Counted from the first letter of the stretch, positions 1 through 9,783 are shown. The stretch is DNA of 52,920 nt from Cyanobacteria bacterium K_Offshore_surface_m2_239 (GCA_016882305.1 VGQX01000005.1:1-52920), one strand, 5' to 3'. Program-made: numbers and translations. The notes: generated from the letters alone by a model not told the origin.

Positions 1-262
1 TGCCGTTGTTGCCGCAGAGCACCCGATCGCCCTTGCTGAGCGTGTTGATGATCCCCGCTTCCATGGCGGCCGTGCCACTGCCGGTGATCACCAGCACGTC
101 GTTCTTTGTTTGGTGCAACCACTGCAGCTGCTCGGTGGTGTGTTTGACGATCTTCTGAAAGTCGGCGCTGCGATGGCCGATCGGATGGCGCCCGAGCGCC
201 TGCAGAACCGTCTCCGGCACGGGAGTGGGGCCGGGAATCATCAGTGTGAGCTTGTCCTGCAT
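1..262 (-). CDS. class V aminotransferase (alanine/serine-glyoxylate type), partial
   Basis: The gene runs off the left edge; only the N-terminal 87 codons are present, so it is missing from the ORF track. The translation begins MQDKLTLMIPGPTPVP and continues with HPIGHRS and VLVITGSGTAAMEA. The MIPGPTPVP start and the GSGTAAMEA cofactor-loop segment are typical of the PLP-dependent alanine-glyoxylate/serine-glyoxylate aminotransferase family (fold type I). In cyanobacteria such enzymes are linked to photorespiratory glyoxylate metabolism; the exact substrate cannot be told from this fragment. The start lies 73 nt from the divergent cbiD start, so the two promoters must share that short gap. 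The PLP lysine lies outside the window. Confidence 0.85.
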   Translation of the reverse strand, partial: MQDKLTLMIPGPTPVPETVLQALGRHPIGHRSADFQKIVKHTTEQLQWLHQTKNDVLVITGSGTAAMEAGIINTLSKGDRVLCGNNG

Positions 263-335
263 GGGGCGGAGAGGGGCGATCGGTGCCGCGGGGCAATCCC
301 CCAACATAAAAAACGACTTCCCCATCGTCGCACCC

Positions 336-1481
336 ATGCCTGCCGCTTCCTGTGGCTACACGCTGCCGGTGTGGGTGGCTGCGGCGGCCCGGGCCTCCGT
401 GGCTGTGCTGAGGGGGGAGGCCTCCCGCCCCGCCTGGCCCCTCCACCTGCTCCAGGGGGATGACGCCGCCCCCGCCCCCGTGCCCGTGGGGGCCGCCGCG
501 CCTCTGGGGGAGGGCTGGGCGTTGGCGGCAGCCGTCTGCGATCCAGGCGACGGCTTGGATCTCACCCGCGGCCTGACGGTGTGGGCTCTCACGCGGTGGG
601 AGGAGCGGTCGGGGGAGGGCGAGGACGACTGGCTTCGTCTGGAGGCGGGCGCGGGGGTGGGGGTGCACGCCGACAGCGGCGCGATCTGCGCGTCGGCCTA
701 TGCCCGTGCCTTGCTGGCGGCCAATCTTCGTCCGCTGGTGCCGACCGGGCTTCGCTTGCGGTTGCGATTGGTGTTGCCGCGGGGGCGCCAGCTGGCGGAG
801 CGCACCAGCAACGCCGCCTTCGGTGTGGTGGAGGGCCTGGCCCTGATCGGCACCCGCGCCGAAGCCCAGGCCAGCGCCGATCCCGTCCAGCTCGATCGCA
901 CGCTCGACGCCCTGGCGATCCGCCTGGCCGCCCCCGACTTCGACGGCGACCTCATCCTCGTGATCGGGGAGAACGGTCTCGATCTGGCCCCCCGGCTGGG
1001 GTTGCCCGCCGACCGTCTCCTGAAGGTGGGCAACTGGCTGGGGCCGGTGCTCGTCGCGGCCGGCCAGGGGGGGGTGCGGCGCCTGCTGCTCTTCGGCTAT
1101 CAGGGCAAGCTGATCAAGCTGGCGGGGGGGATCTTCCACACCCACCACCACCTGGCGGATGGTCGCGCCGAGGTGCTCACGGCCCTGGCCGCCCTGGAGG
1201 GCCTCCAGGGCGAGGCCCTCCAGGCCTTGCATGACGCCCCCACCGTGGAGGCGGCCCTTGCGAACCTCGAGGCCCGGGATCCCCCCCTCGCCGCCCGCCT
1301 GCGTCAGCGCCTGGCCGCCACCATCGAGCGCCGGACAGCGAGCTACCTGGAGCGCCACGCCGCCAGCGGTCCTCGGGTGGGGGCGGTCCTCTTTGATCGC
1401 GGGCGGCGCCTCTGCGCGGCGGGTCCCCTGGGGGCGGAGCTGCTGGCGGCCTTCTGCGGCGCCTCGCGGGGGGACGCCTAG
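336..1481 (+). CDS. cbiD: cobalt-precorrin-5B (C1)-methyltransferase CbiD
   Basis: Encodes 381 residues from the ATG at 336 (MPAASCGYTLPVWVAAAARASV). The tracked ORF opens at 225, but its first 37 residues overlap the divergent aminotransferase gene and look non-coding, while GYTLPVWVAAAA is the usual CbiD N-terminus. Internal segments GLALIGTRAEAQ, LILVIGENGLDLA and LLLFGYQGKLIKLAGGIFHTHHHLADGR match the family core; the last is the strongly conserved G-x-KLAxGxxxTH region. CbiD methylates C1 with SAM during ring contraction in the early-cobalt-insertion corrinoid pathway. cbiC (39186-39809), another enzyme of that pathway, is also in this window. guaA follows after 57 nt on the same strand. 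Confidence 0.93.
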   Translation: MPAASCGYTLPVWVAAAARASVAVLRGEASRPAWPLHLLQGDDAAPAPVPVGAAAPLGEGWALAAAVCDPGDGLDLTRGLTVWALTRWEERSGEGEDDWLRLEAGAGVGVHADSGAICASAYARALLAANLRPLVPTGLRLRLRLVLPRGRQLAERTSNAAFGVVEGLALIGTRAEAQASADPVQLDRTLDALAIRLAAPDFDGDLILVIGENGLDLAPRLGLPADRLLKVGNWLGPVLVAAGQGGVRRLLLFGYQGKLIKLAGGIFHTHHHLADGRAEVLTALAALEGLQGEALQALHDAPTVEAALANLEARDPPLAARLRQRLAATIERRTASYLERHAASGPRVGAVLFDRGRRLCAAGPLGAELLAAFCGASRGDA

Positions 1482-1538
1482 GGTTGGAGCGGTGGCCCGT
1501 TCAGGCCCAGGAGCCTGGCCTGGCGCGCATCTCCTTCC

Positions 1539-3188
1539 ATGTGTTCATTCCCATCCCCTGCCACCGTCTCCCTGAGCCCGGCCCTGGAGGCGGATCCCGT
1601 GGGTCCTCTGGCGGAGGCCCTTAGCGGCAGTCGCAAGCCAGGCATTGTGATCCTGGATTTCGGCTCCCAATATTCCGAGCTGATCGCGCGGCGCGTGCGC
1701 GAAACCGAGGTCTATTCCCTTGTGCTCCCCTGCACCACCACCGCGGAGGAGTTGCGACGGCTCGGTCCCCGCGGCGTGATCCTCGGCGGTGGGCCCAGCT
1801 CGGTCTATGAGGAGGGGGCGCCGGTCTGCGATCCCGCCCTTTGGGAGCTTGGCGTGCCCGTGCTGGGGGTCTGCTACGGCATGCAGCTGATGGTGCAGCA
1901 ACTGGGCGGCAGGGTGGTGGCCGCCGGCCGGGCCGAATACGGCAAGGCGCCCCTCCATGTGGACGATCCCACCGATCTGCTCACCAACGTGGAGAGCGGT
2001 TCGACGATGTGGATGAGCCATGGCGATTCGGTGGAGCGGCTCCCCGAGGGGTTTGTGCGTCTGGGCCACACGGAAAACACGCCCGACGCGGCGGTGGCCC
2101 ATCACGGCCGCCGGCTCTATGGCGTGCAATTTCATCCGGAGGTGGTGCACTCCACCGATGGCATGGCCCTGATCCGCAATTTCGTCTATCACATCTGCGA
2201 TTGCGCTCCGGATTGGACCACGGATGCCTTCATCGATGAAGCCATCGCGGACGTCCGCGCCCAGGTGGGAGACAAGCGGGTGCTGCTGGCCCTCTCCGGC
2301 GGGGTGGATTCCTCCACCCTGGCCTTTTTGCTTCACCGGGCGATTGGCGATCAGCTCACCTGCATGTTCATCGACCAGGGCTTCATGCGCAAGGGTGAGC
2401 CGGAGTTTCTGGTGGATTTCTTCGATCGTCGCTTTCACATTCAGGTCGAATACATCAATGCCCGCGAGCGTTTCATTTCCCGTCTCGCTGGCGTGACGGA
2501 TCCGGAGGAGAAACGCAAGATCATCGGCGCGGAATTCATCCGCGTCTTTGAAGAGGAAAGCAAGCGGCTGGGACCGTTTGACTACCTGGCCCAGGGCACG
2601 CTCTATCCCGACGTGATCGAATCCGCCGGCACCAACATCGATCCCAAGACCGGGGAGCGGGTGGCGGTGAAGATCAAAAGCCATCACAACGTGGGCGGCT
2701 TGCCCAAGGACCTGCAGTTCAAGCTGGTGGAGCCCCTGCGGCGCCTCTTCAAAGACGAGGTGCGAAAGGTAGGTCGCAACCTTGGACTGCCTCAGGAGAT
2801 CGTGGGCCGCCATCCCTTCCCGGGGCCCGGCTTGGCCATCCGCATCCTCGGCGAGGTGACGGCGGACAAGCTCAACATCCTGCGGGACGCCGACTTGATC
2901 GTGCGGGAAGAGGTGCGCGACGCCGGCTTGTATGACGCCATCTGGCAGGCCTTCGCCGTCCTCCTGCCCGTGCGCAGCGTCGGCGTGATGGGCGACAAGC
3001 GCACCTATGCCTTTCCGGTGGTGCTGCGGTTCGTCTCCTCGGAAGATGGCATGACGGCCGATTGGTCGCGCCTTCCCTACGACCTGCTGGAGCGGATGTC
3101 CAACCGGATCGTCAACGAGGTGAAGGGGGTCAATCGCGTGGTGCTGGACATCACCAGCAAGCCTCCGGGCACGATCGAGTGGGAGTGA
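1539..3188 (+). CDS. guaA: GMP synthase (glutamine-hydrolysing)
   Basis: A 549-residue fusion of a class I glutamine amidotransferase domain and an ATP-pyrophosphatase synthetase domain. It converts XMP, ATP and glutamine to GMP. The nucleophile is in GVCYGMQ (Cys about residue 112) and the triad His/Glu in FHPEVVHS (about 198-200). The ATP-PPase P-loop LSGGVDSS is near residue 251. The C-terminal dimerisation domain ends [11 protein letters not shown], the normal GuaA terminus. The protein is slightly longer than the usual 525 or so because of about 30 poorly conserved N-terminal residues before [15 protein letters not shown]; the true start may be later, but no better in-frame start is obvious. 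Confidence 0.97.
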   Translation: MCSFPSPATVSLSPALEADPVGPLAEALSGSRKPGIVILDFGSQYSELIARRVRETEVYSLVLPCTTTAEELRRLGPRGVILGGGPSSVYEEGAPVCDPALWELGVPVLGVCYGMQLMVQQLGGRVVAAGRAEYGKAPLHVDDPTDLLTNVESGSTMWMSHGDSVERLPEGFVRLGHTENTPDAAVAHHGRRLYGVQFHPEVVHSTDGMALIRNFVYHICDCAPDWTTDAFIDEAIADVRAQVGDKRVLLALSGGVDSSTLAFLLHRAIGDQLTCMFIDQGFMRKGEPEFLVDFFDRRFHIQVEYINARERFISRLAGVTDPEEKRKIIGAEFIRVFEEESKRLGPFDYLAQGTLYPDVIESAGTNIDPKTGERVAVKIKSHHNVGGLPKDLQFKLVEPLRRLFKDEVRKVGRNLGLPQEIVGRHPFPGPGLAIRILGEVTADKLNILRDADLIVREEVRDAGLYDAIWQAFAVLLPVRSVGVMGDKRTYAFPVVLRFVSSEDGMTADWSRLPYDLLERMSNRIVNEVKGVNRVVLDITSKPPGTIEWE

Positions 3189-3260
3189 GGCGCGGCGCGG
3201 GGCTGGTCAGCGTCCCCTGGCCTCGATACCATCGGGCACCTCGATCAGGCCCGCAGCACC

Positions 3261-3881
3261 GTGACTCCCCTTGTTGCAGGCGCACAGGACCCCCAGCAGC
3301 TTCAGCGTCGCCTCCAGCGCGACACGATCCAGTTCCAGGGGAAGACCGTCTACCTGAACCCCTTCCTCTACTGGCGCCGCTTTGACGCCAACACCGACCG
3401 CTGGTTGCGGGAACCCGGCCAGCTCCCGGAGGAACAGATCCTCGCCAACCGTCGGCGCTTCTATCCCGAACTCGATTGGGACAATCTCGATCCCGAGGAG
3501 CTCCAGATTCGCGACGGCTCCGTCGAGATGTTCATCAAGAGCCTGGAGCTGATCACCACCTTCAACCCCGAGCTCACCCCCGGCCAGCTCCTGGAAGTGG
3601 AGCGCAAGATGGCCGTGACAAAGAAGAAAGCCTTTGAGCGCTGGGTGGAGCGGGCCCTGCAGCGCCGCGAGCAGCGGGTGTCGCGCGATCGCCGCCGCTT
3701 CGATCGGGAACGCTGGCTGCGGGGCTGGCTGGAATGGCTCGCCCTGCCCTCCACCCGCTCGGCCTTGCTTCCCTTCACCGGTCTGCTGGTGGTTGCCGTC
3801 GCCGCCGGCTGGTGGCTGGGCAGCCATCGCTTCTGTCCGCCCACCGTGGCCTCTCCCGCCGTGGAGGCCCCCGCCCCCTGA
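3261..3881 (+). CDS. conserved hypothetical protein with one C-terminal membrane segment
   Basis: Encodes 206 residues from a GTG at 3261. I do not recognise a named family. The first 150 residues are hydrophilic, with an aromatic patch (TVYLNPFLYWRRFDANTDRWLREPGQLP) and then a very basic helix-rich stretch (KKKAFERWVERALQRREQRVSRDRRRFDRERW). A hydrophobic segment, LLPFTGLLVVAVAAGWWLG, near the C-terminus could anchor the protein in a membrane with the basic part in the cytoplasm. Base composition and codon use match the neighbours, so it looks like a long-term resident gene. It lies between guaA and the gene pair leading to PBP2, all on the plus strand and possibly co-transcribed. Confidence 0.75.
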   Translation: MTPLVAGAQDPQQLQRRLQRDTIQFQGKTVYLNPFLYWRRFDANTDRWLREPGQLPEEQILANRRRFYPELDWDNLDPEELQIRDGSVEMFIKSLELITTFNPELTPGQLLEVERKMAVTKKKAFERWVERALQRREQRVSRDRRRFDRERWLRGWLEWLALPSTRSALLPFTGLLVVAVAAGWWLGSHRFCPPTVASPAVEAPAP

Positions 3882-3944
3882 CCGCTCGTCCTGCCCGGCG
3901 AAGATGGCGCCAGACTGCAAGCACTCTCACCCCACCCCCTGCTG

Positions 3945-4355
3945 ATGGCAGCCGACCCCTTTGACGCCCTGCGCCTCACCCTCATGCAGGACGTGCTGCC
4001 GGTGGGCCTGGCGATGGTCGACCGGGTGCGCAAGGGAGGCCCCAAGGAGGCGCTCGCCGCCTTTGATGGACGCAGTGCTGATCCCTTGGGCAGCCTGCGC
4101 CAGGAGGGCGAGCCCGCCGCCCGCACCCTGCGCGACACCTTGGATCGCCTCCAGCCTGGCCTGGGCAATCCCGTGCTGAAGGTCGAAGTGCGCGATGTGC
4201 CACCGGAGCCCGCCGCCACCCCCTCAGCCGCGGCCAGCGACGACGGGGGCCGCGGCCTGGATCCGGGGAAGGACGATCCCGAGGAGCTTCAGGCGGCCCT
4301 CAGCCGCATCGCCGGCCGCTTGGAGCGACTTGAGCGCCTCCTGGAGGTGCGCTGA
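3945..4355 (+). CDS. conserved hypothetical protein, upstream of PBP2
   Basis: Encodes 136 residues from an ATG at 3945. It has no recognisable domain. The N-terminal half (MAADPFDALRLTLMQDVLPVGLAMVDRVRKGGPKEALAAF) looks like a compact helical region. The middle is proline/alanine-rich and low in complexity, and the C-terminus (EELQAALSRIAGRLERLERLLEV) has heptad-like leucines suggesting a short coiled coil. The stop lies 8 nt before the mrdA start, so the two are almost certainly co-transcribed and perhaps translationally coupled. A role linked to the cell wall is only a guess from position. Confidence 0.7.
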   Translation: MAADPFDALRLTLMQDVLPVGLAMVDRVRKGGPKEALAAFDGRSADPLGSLRQEGEPAARTLRDTLDRLQPGLGNPVLKVEVRDVPPEPAATPSAAASDDGGRGLDPGKDDPEELQAALSRIAGRLERLERLLEVR

Positions 4356-4363
4356 GCGATCCC

Positions 4364-6136
4364 ATGGCCCCGCTCGTTTTTCCGGGTCGTGCCCGCCGCA
4401 CGGGCCTGGCCCAGCAGGGCGCCTGGCTCATGGCCCTGGTGCTGCTCTGCGGGGGGGCCATCGTGGCGCGACTCGCTTGGCTGCAGGTGCTGCACGGGGC
4501 CGAGTTTCGGGTGATGGCCGATGAAAACCGGATCCGCTTGATTCCACGCCATCCCATCCGCGGCCGCCTGCTCGATCGCCACGGTCGGGTGTTGGCCACC
4601 AATCGGCTCACGTACACCCTCACCGTGCAGCCCCGTTTGGTGAAGGAGGGCCGTTGGACCAGCCTGCGCGATCGGCTCGCCCGGCTGCTGGACATCCCGG
4701 CGCATGTTCTGCAGAGCCGCTATGCCGCCGGCCTGCGCGCCGACGATTTTCAGATCGAGCTCGCCGGTCCCCTCACCACCGACCGGGTGCTCCGTTTCCG
4801 GGAGCAGGCCGGCCAGCTCTATGGCGCCGAGGTGGCCGTGAATGTGTTGCGGCACTACCCCCATGGCCCCCTGGCAGCCCATGTTCTCGGCACCACGAGC
4901 AGCATCACGGAAGAGGAGTACAAGCGGCTGCAGCCCCAGGGGTATCGGATCAATGACCGCATTGGTCGCAGCGGCATGGAACGGGCCTACGAAACCACCC
5001 TGCGCGGTGAATGGGGAGGGCAGCAACTGGAGGTGAACGCCGCTGGCCAGGTGCAGCGGGTGCTGGGCGACAAGCCCGCCCGTCCCGGCAAGGATCTGCG
5101 GCTCACCCTGGACCTCGACCTGCAGCAGGCCGCCGAGCGGGCGCTCGACACCGTGCGCAAGGGGGCGATTGTGGCCATGGATCCCCGCACGGGGGCCATT
5201 CGCGCGCTGGCGAGTCGACCCAACTTCGATCCCAATGTCTTTGCGGATGGCCCGACCCAGCGCCAGTGGAGCGACCTCAACCGCCCGGAAGCCCCCATGC
5301 TCAACCGAGCCTTTCAGGGCTTTCCCCCCGCCAGCACCTTCAAGATCATCACCACGATCGCCGCCCTGGAATCAGGGCGGTTCAAGGAGACCTCCACCGT
5401 GCCGACGATGGGCAGCTTCTGCTATGCCGGCCAGTGCTACGCCGACCACGGCGCCTTCGGCAGCATCGGCTTCCCCATGGCCCTGGCGGTGAGCAGCAAC
5501 AGCTTCTACTACCAGGTGGGATTGGCGGTGGGGCCGGAGCAGCTGTTCAAAGCGGCCCGGCGCCTGGGCTATGGCAGCCTCACCGGCATCGAGATCCGGG
5601 ATGAGGAAACCCCGGGGCTGCTGGGGGATCCGGCGTGGAAAGAGCGGGTGCTCGGGGAACCCTGGACGCCGGTGGACACGATCACCTCGGCCATCGGCCA
5701 GGGGGCCGTCACCGTCACCCCGTTGCAGATGGCGCGGCTCTACGCGGCCGTGGCCAACGGGGGGTGGTTGGTCACGCCCCATCTGGTGGAGCAGCCCGCC
5801 GCCCGGCGCCCGATCGGCCTGCGTCCGGAAACGCTCCGCTCCCTGCGGCTGGGGCTGCGCCAGGTGGTGACCGAGGGCACGGCGCGGATTCTCAACGACC
5901 CCACCCTTCCCCCTGTCTCCGGGAAGACCGGCACCGCCGAAGATCCGCCACGACCTGATCACGCCTGGTTCGGGGGCTATGCGCCGTCCGACGATCCCGA
6001 GCTGGTGATCATCGCCTTCGGGGAGAACAGCGGCGGCTATGGCGGCACGGTGGCGGCACCGATGGTGAAAGCCTTGATGACCACCTGGTTTCGCGACCGG
6101 CCCCGGCCGCTCCCGCCCGCGCCAGCCGCCCGCTGA
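4364..6136 (+). CDS. mrdA: penicillin-binding protein 2 (peptidoglycan DD-transpeptidase)
   Basis: A 590-residue class B PBP. It has an N-terminal membrane anchor (AWLMALVLLCGGAIVARLAWLQV), the PBP dimerisation region with RLIPRHPIRGRLLDRHGRVLATN, and the transpeptidase domain. The catalytic motifs are SxxK in PPASTFKI (about residues 323-326), SxN in AVSSNSFYYQ (about 378) and KTG in VSGKTGTAEDP (about 520). GSIGFPMALAVSSN together with the QGAVTVTPLQMARLYAAVANGG region fits the PBP2/elongation family rather than FtsI. It cross-links peptidoglycan in the periplasm during elongation. The end is convergent with sqdX, 50 nt away. Confidence 0.92.
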   Translation: MAPLVFPGRARRTGLAQQGAWLMALVLLCGGAIVARLAWLQVLHGAEFRVMADENRIRLIPRHPIRGRLLDRHGRVLATNRLTYTLTVQPRLVKEGRWTSLRDRLARLLDIPAHVLQSRYAAGLRADDFQIELAGPLTTDRVLRFREQAGQLYGAEVAVNVLRHYPHGPLAAHVLGTTSSITEEEYKRLQPQGYRINDRIGRSGMERAYETTLRGEWGGQQLEVNAAGQVQRVLGDKPARPGKDLRLTLDLDLQQAAERALDTVRKGAIVAMDPRTGAIRALASRPNFDPNVFADGPTQRQWSDLNRPEAPMLNRAFQGFPPASTFKIITTIAALESGRFKETSTVPTMGSFCYAGQCYADHGAFGSIGFPMALAVSSNSFYYQVGLAVGPEQLFKAARRLGYGSLTGIEIRDEETPGLLGDPAWKERVLGEPWTPVDTITSAIGQGAVTVTPLQMARLYAAVANGGWLVTPHLVEQPAARRPIGLRPETLRSLRLGLRQVVTEGTARILNDPTLPPVSGKTGTAEDPPRPDHAWFGGYAPSDDPELVIIAFGENSGGYGGTVAAPMVKALMTTWFRDRPRPLPPAPAAR

Positions 6137-6186
6137 CCGCCTCCCGCCGGACCGCCTCCCGCTGACCCCTGCCGCCCTGTCCCGCT

Positions 6187-7323
6187 TCAGGCCACCGGGG
6201 CCATGGCACGGGACGCCACCACGGAGGTGTAGTAGTTGCGCAGCTGCTGGGTCGCGCCCGCCCAGTTCCAGCGCTCCGCCTCTTCCCGGGCTGAGGCCCG
6301 CAGGGTGCGACGCGCTTCGTCATCTCCCAGGAGGCCGTTCACCGCCGCGATCAGGGACGGGGGATCATCCGGGTCGTAGAGGCAGCCATTTTCCCCGTGG
6401 CTGACGATGTCGGGAATGCCGCCGCGATTGGCCCCGACCACCGGGCAGCCGGCGGCCATGGCCTCCAGGAGCACCAGCCCAAGGGTTTCGGTGGAGGACG
6501 GAAAGAGGAAGGCGTCGCCGCTGGCATAGGCGGAGGCCAGATCCTCGCCAGCCAGGTAGCCCACGAAGGTGGTGGCCGTCCCCTCGAACAGCCGTTCCAG
6601 CTGGGCCCGGTAGGGGCCATCGCCCACAAGGGCCAGACGCGTCTGGGGGAGAGCCGAGAGCACGGGGCGGATGCGCTCGATCTGCTTCTCGGCGGAGAGG
6701 CGGCCGATGTAGAGCAACAGATTGCCGGTGTCCTCGTGCTCTCCGTGCAGCCGGGCCCGCATGGCGTTGGAGCGCAAGGCGGGTCGGAACAGATCGGTGT
6801 CCACCCCGCGCTGCCAGAGGGCTGTGTGCTGGATTCCCTTGGCGGCCAGCTCGTTCACCATCGCGCTGGAGGTGCAGAGGTTGAGCTGAGCCTGGTTGTG
6901 GGCGGTCTTTAAAAGCTCCCAGAGCAGCGGCTCCAGCATCCCCATGCCGTAATGCTCCAGATACTTGGGCAGGTGGGTGTGGTAGCTGGCCACCAGGGGG
7001 AGGCCGCGGGTGCGCGCCAGCCAGATGCCCCCCAGCCCCAGGACGGCGGGATTCACCACATGCACCAGGTCGGGGCGGAAGCGGTCGAGCGCTTCGGACA
7101 CCGCCGGGCGGGGGAGGGCCAGCTTGAGCTCGGGATAAAGGGGCAGGGGCATGGCCGGCACGCCCACCACTCGAGCGCCGAGGAAGGTCTCCGGCGCCCC
7201 CTCGGGACAGAAGATCAACACCTCATCTCCCGCTGCCACCAGATGCTCCACCGTTTTGGTGAGACGGGTGACGATGCCGTCAACCTTGGGCAGGAAGGTT
7301 TCTGTGAAAAAAGCGATCCGCAC
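6187..7323 (-). CDS. sqdX: sulfoquinovosyltransferase SqdX (sulfolipid synthase)
   Basis: A GT4-family GT-B glycosyltransferase that transfers sulfoquinovose from UDP-sulfoquinovose to diacylglycerol to make the thylakoid lipid SQDG. The N-terminus MRIAFFTETFLPKVDGIVTRLTKT, the acceptor-side ASYHTHLPKYLEHYG and the donor-site segment SSTETLGLVLLEAMAAGCPVVGANRGGIPDIV (E-x7-E) are characteristic. The tracked ORF opens five codons earlier at a TTG (7338) that overlaps the sqdB stop as TTGA. I prefer the GTG at 7323 because family members begin MRIA. No clear Shine-Dalgarno is seen for either start. It follows sqdB directly in a two-gene sulfolipid operon. Confidence 0.92.
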   Translation of the reverse strand: MRIAFFTETFLPKVDGIVTRLTKTVEHLVAAGDEVLIFCPEGAPETFLGARVVGVPAMPLPLYPELKLALPRPAVSEALDRFRPDLVHVVNPAVLGLGGIWLARTRGLPLVASYHTHLPKYLEHYGMGMLEPLLWELLKTAHNQAQLNLCTSSAMVNELAAKGIQHTALWQRGVDTDLFRPALRSNAMRARLHGEHEDTGNLLLYIGRLSAEKQIERIRPVLSALPQTRLALVGDGPYRAQLERLFEGTATTFVGYLAGEDLASAYASGDAFLFPSSTETLGLVLLEAMAAGCPVVGANRGGIPDIVSHGENGCLYDPDDPPSLIAAVNGLLGDDEARRTLRASAREEAERWNWAGATQQLRNYYTSVVASRAMAPVA

Positions 7324-7334
7324 AGAGCAACCCG

Positions 7335-8531
7335 TCAAGCCGGTGAAGCGAGGGCGGCAGCCTGGCGTCGGGTCCAGGCTGACAGACAGGGGATGCGCGA
7401 GCGATCGCAGCGGTCCGCCCAGCGGCGCGCCACATCCACCACCTCCGTCAGAAGACCATCATCCAGCGTGGTCGGGCTGAGACCCAGCTCGATGAAGCAG
7501 CGATTGTCCACGATCAGATCGTTTTCGACAGCCTCGTTGCGAGGGTTGGAGAGGTAGTTGATTTGGGCGCCGGTGAGGGCTGCCACCTTCTCGGCCAGGT
7601 CAGCAACGCGGTGGCTTTCGGTCATCTGGTTGAAGATCTTCACCCGCTCGCCATGGCTGGGGGGATTTTCCAGGGCCAGCTGCACGCAGCGCACGGAGTC
7701 ACGGATGTGAATGAAGGCCCGCGTCTGCCCTCCCGTGCCATGCACGGTGAGGGGATAACCGATCGCGGCCTGCATCAGAAAACGGTTCAATACCGTGCCG
7801 TAGTCCCCGTCGTAGTCAAAGCGATTGGTCAGGCGTGGATCCTTCTCCGTGAGCGCGGTGTTCGTGCCCCAGACGATGCCCTGGTGCAGATCGGTGATGC
7901 GAATATTATCGTTCTTGTTGTAATAAAAGAACAGCAGTTGATCGAGCGTCTTGGTCATGTGATAGACGCTGCCTGGATTCGCGGGGTGCAGAATCTTTTC
8001 TGTGAACCGGCTGCCATCCGGTTGGGGCACTTCAACGGTCAGGTAGCCCTCGGGAATGGTGGCGCCGCGATGGGAGCCATAGCCGTAGACCCCCATCGTT
8101 CCCAGGTGAACGATATGGATGTCCTGGCCGCTCTCCACGATCGCCGCCAACAGGTTGTGGGTGCCGTTGACGTTGTTATCAACCGTGTAGCGCTTCGTGC
8201 CGCTGGACTTCATCGAATAGGGGGCCGCCCGCTGTTCGGCGAAGTGCACCACCGCATCCGGCTTCTCCTGGCGCAGGAGCTCCAGCAGGCGTTCATAGTC
8301 CTTGGCGATGTCCAGATGCTCGAACCGGATCGGCGCTCCGCCCACCTGTTCCCAAGCCGTCAGCCGATCGCGGACCGTGGCGATCGGTGTCAGCGACTCC
8401 ACCCCCAGATCAATGTCGATCTTGCGCCGACTGAGGTTGTCCACGATGACCACATCGTGACCCACGTCCGCCAGATTCGTCGCACAGGGCCAGCCGCAGA
8501 AACCGTCGCCGCCCAGAACAAGGACCTTCAC
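7335..8531 (-). CDS. sqdB: UDP-sulfoquinovose synthase SqdB
   Basis: A 398-residue short-chain dehydrogenase/epimerase-type enzyme that makes UDP-sulfoquinovose from UDP-glucose and sulfite. It starts at a GTG (8531) with MKVLVLGGDGFCGWPCATNLADVGHDV; GGDGFCGW is the SqdB form of the Rossmann GxxGxxG loop. HFAEQRAAPYSMKS and the catalytic T/Y-x3-K region (HLGTMGVYGYG ... YHMTKTLDQLLFFYYNKND) are diagnostic, and HGTGGQTRAFIHIRDSVRC is also conserved. The last ~25 residues are variable. It is the first gene of the sqdB-sqdX unit. Confidence 0.97.
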   Translation of the reverse strand: MKVLVLGGDGFCGWPCATNLADVGHDVVIVDNLSRRKIDIDLGVESLTPIATVRDRLTAWEQVGGAPIRFEHLDIAKDYERLLELLRQEKPDAVVHFAEQRAAPYSMKSSGTKRYTVDNNVNGTHNLLAAIVESGQDIHIVHLGTMGVYGYGSHRGATIPEGYLTVEVPQPDGSRFTEKILHPANPGSVYHMTKTLDQLLFFYYNKNDNIRITDLHQGIVWGTNTALTEKDPRLTNRFDYDGDYGTVLNRFLMQAAIGYPLTVHGTGGQTRAFIHIRDSVRCVQLALENPPSHGERVKIFNQMTESHRVADLAEKVAALTGAQINYLSNPRNEAVENDLIVDNRCFIELGLSPTTLDDGLLTEVVDVARRWADRCDRSRIPCLSAWTRRQAAALASPA

Positions 8532-8600
8532 GCCGAGACTCCTGAATGCGCGGTGCCTGACGATGAAAGCTACTACAGGCCTCAGGTCGGGCCAGCGCCC

Positions 8601-8765
8601 TCAGCTGATGCGGCTCGCCACGGCCAGGAGCGCCAGCACCAGCAGCAGCCCGCCAATCCACAGGGAGCGGTTGCCCCGCATCCCCTCTCCGGCCTCCATG
8701 ACGACCATCCGCGGCTCCTTGGCGAAGGCGTTCAGCTTGCCGCCGTCTTCTTGAGTAACCTGCAT
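8601..8765 (-). CDS. psb34: Psb34-type photosystem II assembly protein (Ssl1498 family)
   Basis: A 54-residue protein from the ATG at 8765: MQVTQEDGGKLNAFAKEPRMVV, followed by one membrane helix LWIGGLLLVLALLAVASRI. The tracked ORF extends 28 codons upstream, but that stretch lacks family similarity, while the E-x-GG-x-LN-x-FA-x-EP pattern is the conserved N-terminus of the Ssl1498/Psb34 family. Psb34 is a HLIP-like single-helix protein known to bind the CP47 side of PSII assembly intermediates in the thylakoid. It sits upstream of sqdB on the same strand, 69 nt away, so it might share a transcript with the sulfolipid genes. Confidence 0.8.
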   Translation of the reverse strand: MQVTQEDGGKLNAFAKEPRMVVMEAGEGMRGNRSLWIGGLLLVLALLAVASRIS

Positions 8766-8867
8766 GGCCGAGTTGTCAAGGTGTGTCAACCCTATGGGGG
8801 GTGGCCGGATCTGGTGGCAAGCCGTTGCGGACTCGGCATGGTTCGTCACACAGCGTTGGCTCTCGGC

Positions 8868-9725
8868 TCAGGTCCCCACCCGCCCCTGGAGCGGCGAGCT
8901 CGCCGCCGCCTCGGCGCGCATCGGCAACCGGCCCGCCAGATGGGCCAGGCGACCGGCCCGGGTGGCCAGCGCCATGGCGTGCGCCATGGCGGCCGGATCG
9001 CCAGCCAGTGCGATGGCGCTGTTGATCAGCAGGGCGTCCGCCCCCATCTCCATCGCCTGGGCGGCCTCGCTGGGCACGCCGATGCCCGCGTCCACCACCA
9101 CAGGCACCCGGGCGTTCTCGATGATCAGTCCGATGTTGGCGGCGTTGCGAATGCCCTGGGCCGAGCCGATCGGGGACCCCAGGGGCATCACCGTGGCGCA
9201 ACCCGCCTCCTCCAACCGCTTCGCCAGCAGGGGATCGGCGTTGATGTAAGGCAGCACGGTGAAGCCCTCCCGCACCAGCTGCTCGGCGGCGGCGAGGGTG
9301 CCGAAGGGATCGGGAAGCAGATGGCGCCCCTCGGGGATCACCTCCAGCTTCACAAAGGTGTTGTCTTCCTGCCCGGCCAGCTTGGCCAGCTCCCGACCCA
9401 GACGGGCCACCCGGATGGCCTCCTCGGCCGTCGCGCAGCCGGCGGTGTTCGGGAGCATCCAGATCCGTTGCCAGTCGATGGCCTCCATCAGCCCAAGGTG
9501 GCCCTGGGCCTGGCTTTGAACCCGACGCACGGCAACGGTGACAATGGCGCAGTCACTGGCCTCCAGGCTGGCCCGCATCAGCTCCAGGGAGGGATATTTT
9601 CCGGTGCCGGTCATCAGCCTGCTGGCAAAGCGCCGGCCGCCGATCACCAGCTCATCCCCGGAGGCATCCCCGGACGGACCAGACCGGAGATCTGCTGGAG
9701 CGGATGGGGTTGGCAAGGGGCACAT
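8868..9725 (-). CDS. thiG: thiazole synthase ThiG
   Basis: A 285-residue TIM-barrel enzyme that builds the thiazole phosphate of thiamine from deoxyxylulose phosphate, dehydroglycine and ThiS thiocarboxylate. Family marks are [21 protein letters not shown], the Schiff-base lysine in [23 protein letters not shown] and [31 protein letters not shown]. About 25 variable residues precede the conserved start, so a later initiation site is possible. No TPP riboswitch is apparent in the short gap before the divergent gene at 9784. Confidence 0.96.
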   Translation of the reverse strand: MCPLPTPSAPADLRSGPSGDASGDELVIGGRRFASRLMTGTGKYPSLELMRASLEASDCAIVTVAVRRVQSQAQGHLGLMEAIDWQRIWMLPNTAGCATAEEAIRVARLGRELAKLAGQEDNTFVKLEVIPEGRHLLPDPFGTLAAAEQLVREGFTVLPYINADPLLAKRLEEAGCATVMPLGSPIGSAQGIRNAANIGLIIENARVPVVVDAGIGVPSEAAQAMEMGADALLINSAIALAGDPAAMAHAMALATRAGRLAHLAGRLPMRAEAAASSPLQGRVGT

Positions 9726-9783
9726 GGGAGGGAGTCTTTCCCATCACAACCTTCTAGTGTGCGTCGGCAGCCGTTCGATCGTG

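Noticed and set aside
263-335. Cobalamin riboswitch before cbiD
   Set aside because: Only 73 nt separate the divergent starts and no B12-box-like sequence was seen.
9726-9783. TPP riboswitch before thiG
   Set aside because: The 58-nt gap is too short and lacks a recognisable THI box.
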